From CAZXCQ01 sp964639275 (GTDB taxonomy: Bacteria > Desulfobacterota > DSM-4660 > Desulfatiglandales > Desulfatiglandaceae), in NCBI GenBank assembly GCA_964639275.1, contig CAZXCQ010000227.1, positions 1 through 10,141 of the forward strand: a stretch of 10,141 bases of DNA. Reading direction: 5' to 3'. A program made the position numbers and the translations under genes. Under the pieces are notes generated by a model that was given only the letters and a program-made list of their open reading frames with translations, ran no database searches and was not told where the DNA came from. This document shows, piece by piece, positions 5,989-10,141 of this stretch. Positions within the stretch are counted from its first letter, which is position 1. The number at the start of each line of letters is the position of its first letter.

Positions 5989-7464
5989 ATGAAAGCATAC
6001 GGACTTTACATCGGCGGCCAATGGATGCCGTCTTCAAGCGGACGCACCTTTACGACCCAAAACCCGGCCACGAGCGAGGTCCTTGCCACATTGGCCGAAG
6101 GAAGCGCAGAAGACGTGGACAAGGCGGTTAAGGCCGCATCCAGGGCCCGGTTAGGGTGGCGAAACGCGCCTGCGCCCAGGCGCGGAGATATACTGTTAAG
6201 GGCGGCCTCAGTCATGCGAGATCGGAAGGACGAGCTGGGGGAGCTTGTCAGCCGTGAAATGGGCAAGGTGATCGCGGAGGGGAAGGGGGACGTACAGGAG
6301 GCCATAGATTTTTTGGAATACATCGCCGGAGAGGGCAGGAGGATGCTCGGGGAGACCACCCCTTCGGAGCTGCCCGACAAGTTCTGTATGACCGTCCGGC
6401 AACCTGTCGGCATCGTGGGACTCATTACGCCCTGGAATTTTCCCTTTGCCGTGCCATGCTGGAAACTGGGTCCCGCACTCATCGCCGGCAACACAGTCGT
6501 TTACAAGCCCGCCACCCTGACCCCCCTGTGTGCGGCAACCCTGGTTGATATCCTGGAAAAGGTCGGATTGCCGGCCGGGGTGCTCAACATGGTGACCGGA
6601 CCGGCAGGCCGGGTGGGAACGGCCATTGTCGAGCATCCCGAGATCAGGGCTGTCTCCTTTACGGGCAGCGTCGCCTCCGGAAGGGAGGTCTATACCCGTG
6701 CATCGGCCCACATCAAGCGGGTCGGTCTGGAACTTGGGGGGAAAAACCCGCAGATCGTTATGGACGATGCGGACCTTTCACTGGCCCTCAACGGTGTCTT
6801 GTTCGGGGCCTTCGGCACCGCGGGGCAGCGATGCACCGCGACCAGCCGGTTGATCCTGCATGAGGCGGTCTACGACGAGTTTATGGAGCGGCTGGTCACC
6901 CGCACCAAGAGACTGAGAATCGGTGATCCCGTAGATCCAAGGGTGGATGTAGGTCCGGTCTGCGGAGAGGAGCAGGAAAGGAAGATTTTGAAGTATATTG
7001 CCATCGGTAAGGAGGAAGGGGCCAACCTCCTCACAGGAGGACAAAAACTGACCCAAAGCCCCTTTGACAAAGGAACCTTCATCGCGCCCACGATCTTCGA
7101 GGCACACCACGGGATGCGAATCACCCAAGAAGAGATCTTCGGGCCTGTCCTCTCAGTGATCAAGATCCGGGACTACGAGGAGGCCGTGCACGTGGCCAAC
7201 GACGTGGACTATGGTCTATCCTCCTCCATCTACACGAACAGCCTCAGACTGGCCTACCGGGCCATCCATGAGCTTGAGACCGGTGTGACCTACATCAACG
7301 CACCCACCATCGGCGCCGAGGTCCATCTGCCCTTCGGCGGGGTGAAACACACCGGCAATGGGGCCAGGGAGGCCGGCAGTACGGCCATCGAGGAATTCAC
7401 CGAGCTCAAGACCGTCTTCATCGATTACAGCGGAAGACTGCAGAAGGCCCAGATCCGGGAGTAA
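5989..7464 (+). CDS. NAD(P)-dependent aldehyde dehydrogenase (ALDH superfamily)
   Basis: Oxidises an aldehyde to the carboxylic acid with NAD(P)+; 491 residues, normal for a soluble non-acylating ALDH. Catalytic residues are all visible: N150 in 'TPWNFPFA', K173 in 'VYKPA', 'FTGSVASG' at 224-231 for the cofactor, E248 in 'LELGGKNP' and the nucleophile C282 in 'GTAGQRCTATSR'. 'EEIFGPVLSV' and 'LPFGGVKHTGNG' complete the family set. The 'GQRCTATSR' form is usual in semialdehyde dehydrogenases such as those for alpha-ketoglutarate semialdehyde, but the substrate cannot be read from sequence. The ATG at 5989 follows AAGGAAGG; a GTG at 5974 would add five residues not found in the family. It is followed 12 bases later by an SDR gene, so the two probably form a transcription unit. 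Before the repeat unit arrived it may have been continuous with hydA. Confidence 0.93.
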   Translation: MKAYGLYIGGQWMPSSSGRTFTTQNPATSEVLATLAEGSAEDVDKAVKAASRARLGWRNAPAPRRGDILLRAASVMRDRKDELGELVSREMGKVIAEGKGDVQEAIDFLEYIAGEGRRMLGETTPSELPDKFCMTVRQPVGIVGLITPWNFPFAVPCWKLGPALIAGNTVVYKPATLTPLCAATLVDILEKVGLPAGVLNMVTGPAGRVGTAIVEHPEIRAVSFTGSVASGREVYTRASAHIKRVGLELGGKNPQIVMDDADLSLALNGVLFGAFGTAGQRCTATSRLILHEAVYDEFMERLVTRTKRLRIGDPVDPRVDVGPVCGEEQERKILKYIAIGKEEGANLLTGGQKLTQSPFDKGTFIAPTIFEAHHGMRITQEEIFGPVLSVIKIRDYEEAVHVANDVDYGLSSSIYTNSLRLAYRAIHELETGVTYINAPTIGAEVHLPFGGVKHTGNGAREAGSTAIEEFTELKTVFIDYSGRLQKAQIRE

Positions 7465-7476
7465 TGGAGGGACCGC

Positions 7477-8256
7477 ATGAAACTCGAAGGAAAATCTGCA
7501 ATTATTACCGGGGCGGGTCGTGGCCTGGGCCGTGCGATCGCCCTGGCCATGTCCCGGGAAGGGGCGAGCGTAACCGTGATGAGCCGGTCTTTGAACGAAC
7601 TGGAGGATGTTGCGGCCCAGATAAGGGACAGGGAAGGGACATGTCTGGTCTCCCAGGGAGATGTATCGAGCCGGGCCGACGTGACCCGCACGGTGAAACA
7701 GGCCGCTGAGCGCTTTTCCACAGTGGATGTGCTCGTCAACAATGCGGCCGTTATAGGTCCTGTCCGGTTCCGGGAAGATGCGGATCTCGATGCCTGGAAA
7801 GAGACAATTGGCATCAATCTCACCGGTGCCTTCCTCTTTATCCGAGCCGTCTTGCCCTTCATGATTCAAAAGGGCGGTGGCAAGATTATCAATATCTCTT
7901 CGGGTTTGGGGCAGATGCCCTTTCCCAAATTCTGCGCCTACAGCGTTTCCAAGGCAGGAATTATCCAGCTTACCCGGTCCCTGTCTGAAGAACTTGGACC
8001 GCTGAATATCCAGGTAAACGCCATTGACCCCGGCGTGATGGATACGCATATGCAGGAACAGATCCGGTCGTATGGGCCAGCCGTACTGGGGACATCTGTC
8101 TATGAGAATTTCATGGAATATAAGAAAAAAGGGCATCTGAAGGACCCGGCTGAGGTCGCTTCCCTGGCGGTGTTTTTGGCCTCCCCCGAGGCCGGCCTGT
8201 TAAGCGGCTACAACGGAACCCTCAGTGAATATGCCCGTCTGGGATACGGGAGGTGA
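7477..8256 (+). CDS. Short-chain dehydrogenase/reductase (SDR, classical FabG-like)
   Basis: A 259-residue NAD(P)-dependent oxidoreductase of the classical SDR group. It has the cofactor motif T11-G-A-G-R-G-L-G18, D62 in 'QGDVSS', N88-N-A-A ('LVNNAAVIG'), N114, the active-site S141 and the Y155-S-V-S-K159 catalytic pair, followed by 'QVNAIDPGVMDT', normal for the family. It reduces a ketone or oxidises a secondary alcohol; the substrate is unknown. FabG-type acyl reductases, sugar and steroid dehydrogenases all look alike at this level. The end of the protein ('SGYNGTLSEYARLGYGR') departs from the usual 'SGxxxxVDGG' ending, so its substrate pocket or oligomer contact may differ. GGAGGG sits 5 bases ahead of the ATG, and the gap to the ALDH gene is 12 bases. 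This gene probably ends the operon, though no clear terminator follows. Confidence 0.93.
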   Translation: MKLEGKSAIITGAGRGLGRAIALAMSREGASVTVMSRSLNELEDVAAQIRDREGTCLVSQGDVSSRADVTRTVKQAAERFSTVDVLVNNAAVIGPVRFREDADLDAWKETIGINLTGAFLFIRAVLPFMIQKGGGKIINISSGLGQMPFPKFCAYSVSKAGIIQLTRSLSEELGPLNIQVNAIDPGVMDTHMQEQIRSYGPAVLGTSVYENFMEYKKKGHLKDPAEVASLAVFLASPEAGLLSGYNGTLSEYARLGYGR

Positions 8257-8378
8257 ACTGGTTTTGGCTTGAACCGCGACAGATAGACCATCGCCCGTCG
8301 CCTCCCATCGTTAACACAACTAGAAGGGAAAGGCGTCTCTCTCCTTTTCGGGATGGTGATCCCCGGATTCTCATGTCC

Positions 8379-8406
8379 TTGACACACAGGCATTCAGGCT
8401 TATTTT
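8379..8406 (+). promoter_or_regulatory. Possible sigma70-type promoter
   Basis: A consensus -35 TTGACA (8379-8384) is followed after 16 bases by TATTTT (8401-8406), which matches 4 of 6 positions of TATAAT. It lies about 155 bases before the ATG at 8562 and is the best promoter candidate in the gap. The -10 is imperfect. Confidence 0.35.
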
Positions 8407-8428
8407 ATCTGTAGTTCCAATAAAATAA
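8400..8428. promoter_or_regulatory. Inverted repeat overlapping the possible -10 (operator candidate)
   Basis: TTATTTTA (8400-8407) and TAAAATAA (8421-8428) form a perfect 8-base inverted repeat with a 13-base spacer, covering the proposed -10 and start site. It could be bound by a dimeric repressor. AT-only palindromes also arise by chance, so confidence is low. Confidence 0.25.
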
Positions 8429-8475
8429 CAGATCTTCTCAATGAAAAGGGTTGACTTCTTGACCACAGGCGGTTT

Positions 8476-8503
8476 CTGGATTCCTGCCTGGACTGGAATC
8501 TGG
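8476..8503. repeat. Short hairpin CTGGATTCC / GGAATCTGG
   Basis: Nine paired positions (two of them G-U) with a 10-base loop; an outer TGACC (8460-8464) can also pair with GGTCA (8505-8509). It resembles the dispersed 'ctggattcc...ggaat' intergenic palindromes of many proteobacterial genomes in degenerate form. No T-tract follows. Confidence 0.35.
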
Positions 8504-8561
8504 CGGTCACGAGCCCAAGCTATTGAGGGATGATAAAATTAGGTAAGTAGGTGGGAGCCAG

Positions 8562-10141
8562 ATGGAAATGAAAGGCACTGTGCAAAGAAGGATCGAATTG
8601 ACCCAGGAGGTCATGGAAGACTTCTTCATGAATATATTCAGGAGCGAGGTATCTGCCCTTTCGGCGGAAAAAGGCCTACCCTATGGGTTGATTTATAACC
8701 TCGTACACGGAAGGATCCATTCAATCTCGGCAGCGGATTACAGGCGTATCTTCGAGCAAGAACCGCCCGACAAGAGGGGCTCGAGGGTAGATGGCGCCTA
8801 TTTCAGGGGTATGGTGAGGCTGTGGATCTTTTTGTATGGGGAGGATACAAAGAAAGATCTTTATAGAGAGCTCTATCGGGGCAAGCGATCTCCCAAGAAC
8901 GTTGACTACAGGATCTTCACCGGAGAAACAGAGACAGTAGAGGGGAGAATCGAAGGGATCATGGAGCGTAAGTTACTCGATCAGGGGTTGACACGTCCCG
9001 AAATCATGAAATGGATCGAAGAGGTTGATCAAGTCATTGCCGAAGGACGGATTTCCTATGAAGAGACTAAGCCGCTGCTGGACTACCTTCGAGATACCCT
9101 GGATGTTCACCCGACACGACTTTTGAATCAGTCGGAGCCCCGCTATGAGTCCGGGAAATTGAAGACAGTAGCAAGGTCTGTTTACGAAAGGCTCAAAGAC
9201 CTTCAAGAGAGGACGGAGAGGGCTGCAAAGTCGGGTTCCCGACACGCACTAGAGAAACTCAAGGAGGAGGTCTATGGGAAACGAGAGGGGATGACGCTCT
9301 TTTCCGAGGTGGAGGAGGAGCTGCAGTTCATAAAGGCCCAGACCGGGCGAGGGCCCAGAAGATATCTGGGGAGGGGGACGGCCGGTTACAGGAAGTCGGA
9401 GCTGAAGCGGATTGCTGCATGGCGGGTCCATAAGATCAGAAAGGATTGTGAGGAAATCATCGATGGGAGGCCCGCTCTGAAGATCAAAGAGCTTCCCTGT
9501 TTCTTTCGATCAATAAGGATCAAAGGACTGCTCAGGACCCTCAAATACCACCTCATGAATCAGATGATGGAGGCGGAGGGTCTGGAACTTGAAGAGAAAG
9601 TCTTGACCCCGGACTACCGTTTGCTGCACGCCTCCCAGGATGAGGACAACGGCTTTGTCAGTTTCGAGCACGTTTTTCTCCGGTTGGGTATGAGCAAACG
9701 GGCATTTGATTTGCTGGCCGCAAATCATAGCGATATCTTCAAGAGGATTGGAAGATATGTCAAAGGGTGGCATGTCCCGGAATTATATCTTGAGGAGGTC
9801 TCGGAAAAAGAGAACTTTCACCTAGTGAGAGAAAAATACGAGTGGCTCGCAAGGGGCAGTATGGCCAGCGTTTTGCTGGAAAAGCAGCCTGAACCCGGGC
9901 CCGATCCGGAAGTCGGCGAAAGGGTCCCATACCGGGCTCAAGGGGAGAAGACGACCGTAGGGGGAGTCCGAAGGAGAATTCTGAGTGAAGACGACTTATC
10001 CAGGGGTGTTTTGTATACAATAGAGAATGCGCCCCATTTATATCTGCCCTGGGTCGGATCATATTATACCCTATACAATTTTGAGGTTTTGGTAGCCGTT
10101 CACGGGTTCAAAGGTTCAGGGTTCAAGGTTGCATTTTTGTC
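8562..10141 (+). CDS. Unrecognised charged protein with HTH-like segments, 3' end beyond the window
   Basis: I read this frame codon by codon: it is open from ATG 8562 to the last base (526 codons) with no stop, after an in-frame TAA at 8544. GGTGGGAG ends 4 bases before this ATG; ATG 8568 is the alternative. I recognise no named family. The protein is rich in K, R and E. Residues about 33-52 ('LSAEKGLPYGLIYNLVHGRI') read like an XRE-type helix-turn-helix. About 130-180 and 200-260 look strongly helical, possibly coiled coil. About 262-300 is basic ('GRGPRRYLGRGTAGYRKSEL' then 'IAAWRVHKIRKD'). About 364-412 ('VFLRLGMSKRAFDLLAAN' ... 'RIGRYVKGWHVPELYLEEV') resembles a MerR/AlpA-like winged HTH. 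No signal peptide or membrane segment is seen. A nucleic-acid-binding role is inferred only from these patterns. The last dozen codons pass through a micro-repeat, so the true C-terminus is uncertain. No known defence or mobile-element genes flank it in the window. Confidence 0.8.
   Translation, partial: MEMKGTVQRRIELTQEVMEDFFMNIFRSEVSALSAEKGLPYGLIYNLVHGRIHSISAADYRRIFEQEPPDKRGSRVDGAYFRGMVRLWIFLYGEDTKKDLYRELYRGKRSPKNVDYRIFTGETETVEGRIEGIMERKLLDQGLTRPEIMKWIEEVDQVIAEGRISYEETKPLLDYLRDTLDVHPTRLLNQSEPRYESGKLKTVARSVYERLKDLQERTERAAKSGSRHALEKLKEEVYGKREGMTLFSEVEEELQFIKAQTGRGPRRYLGRGTAGYRKSELKRIAAWRVHKIRKDCEEIIDGRPALKIKELPCFFRSIRIKGLLRTLKYHLMNQMMEAEGLELEEKVLTPDYRLLHASQDEDNGFVSFEHVFLRLGMSKRAFDLLAANHSDIFKRIGRYVKGWHVPELYLEEVSEKENFHLVREKYEWLARGSMASVLLEKQPEPGPDPEVGERVPYRAQGEKTTVGGVRRRILSEDDLSRGVLYTIENAPHLYLPWVGSYYTLYNFEVLVAVHGFKGSGFKVAFL
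10101..10130 (+). repeat. GGTTCA-type micro-repeat at the window edge
   Basis: Three closely spaced GGTTCA words (in GGGTTCA, AGGTTCA, GGGTTCA) followed by AGGTT give a short-period tandem array. This is another micro-repeat type in the window, next to the YGGACAY and CTGGTTGCTGGATG arrays. It lies inside the open frame that starts at 8562 and may continue past the window. Confidence 0.65.

Larger units (their letters stand above)
8257..8561. other. Non-coding gap between the SDR gene and the unknown reading frame
   Basis: This 305-base stretch has no credible gene on either strand. It holds a short GGGAT-GGTG-ATCCC hairpin (8350-8363) without a T-tract, so no clear terminator for the SDR unit. 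A promoter-like pair with an overlapping inverted repeat and a second hairpin (8476-8503) are listed separately. Base composition is more AT-rich than the genes before it. Confidence 0.6.

Noticed and set aside
7216..8136. 306-codon open frame on the minus strand opposite ALDH/SDR
   Set aside because: It is antisense to two clear enzymes and has no recognisable motif or ribosome binding site; it is a codon-bias shadow.
8973..10062. Several 60-100-codon minus-strand frames opposite the unknown gene
   Set aside because: The plus-strand frame is open for 526 codons with a consistent coding character, which is far less likely by chance than the short antisense frames.

Overview
The window reads as a chromosomal segment of an anaerobic, moderately GC-rich bacterium. 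The best guess is a member of the Desulfobacterota (former Deltaproteobacteria) or a similar anaerobe. This rests on gene content (an oxygen-sensitive NAD(P)-linked [NiFe] hydrogenase next to aldehyde and short-chain dehydrogenases) and on short tandem micro-repeats filling the gaps between genes. It is an inference, because no rRNA or other marker gene is present. All genes I support lie on the + strand.

Layout. 3-125 is the end of a universal stress protein, followed by a terminator-like hairpin (167-206). 349-5511 is a tight cluster: a double-GAF protein, then the four subunits of a group 3b (cytosolic, bidirectional, NADP-linked 'sulfhydrogenase' type) [NiFe] hydrogenase in the order beta, gamma, delta, alpha (hydB-hydG-hydD-hydA, Pyrococcus nomenclature). 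Three of the four junctions in this cluster are 20 nt or less, or overlap. The hydG-hydD junction is instead expanded by 154 bp of repeat-like DNA. The hydA reading frame stops directly after the last NiFe-ligand motif, so there is no C-terminal peptide for a maturation protease to remove. Exactly at that stop begins a repeat-flanked unit (5512-5974) carrying a small four-helix-bundle (23S rRNA IVS/S23-type) protein gene. After it come an aldehyde dehydrogenase (5989-7464) and an SDR oxidoreductase (7477-8256), 12 nt apart.

Beyond a 305-bp non-coding gap (8257-8561) with a possible promoter and an overlapping inverted repeat, one reading frame is open from 8562 to the window edge (526 codons, no stop). 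It encodes a highly charged protein that I do not recognise. It has a helix-turn-helix-like segment near each end of the visible part, and its last codons run through a GGTTCA-type micro-repeat.

How the genes may work together. HydA/HydD exchange electrons between H2 and protons, HydB/HydG carry them through Fe-S clusters and FAD to NAD(P), and the neighbouring ALDH and SDR make or use NAD(P)H. A module disposing of, or recovering, reducing equivalents from aldehyde/alcohol metabolism is plausible. The GAF protein, 20 nt ahead of hydB, may sense a ligand or redox state for it. The points most worth a second look are the unknown 8562 protein, the HydA without a tail abutting a repeat element, and the repeat insertions in the operon.
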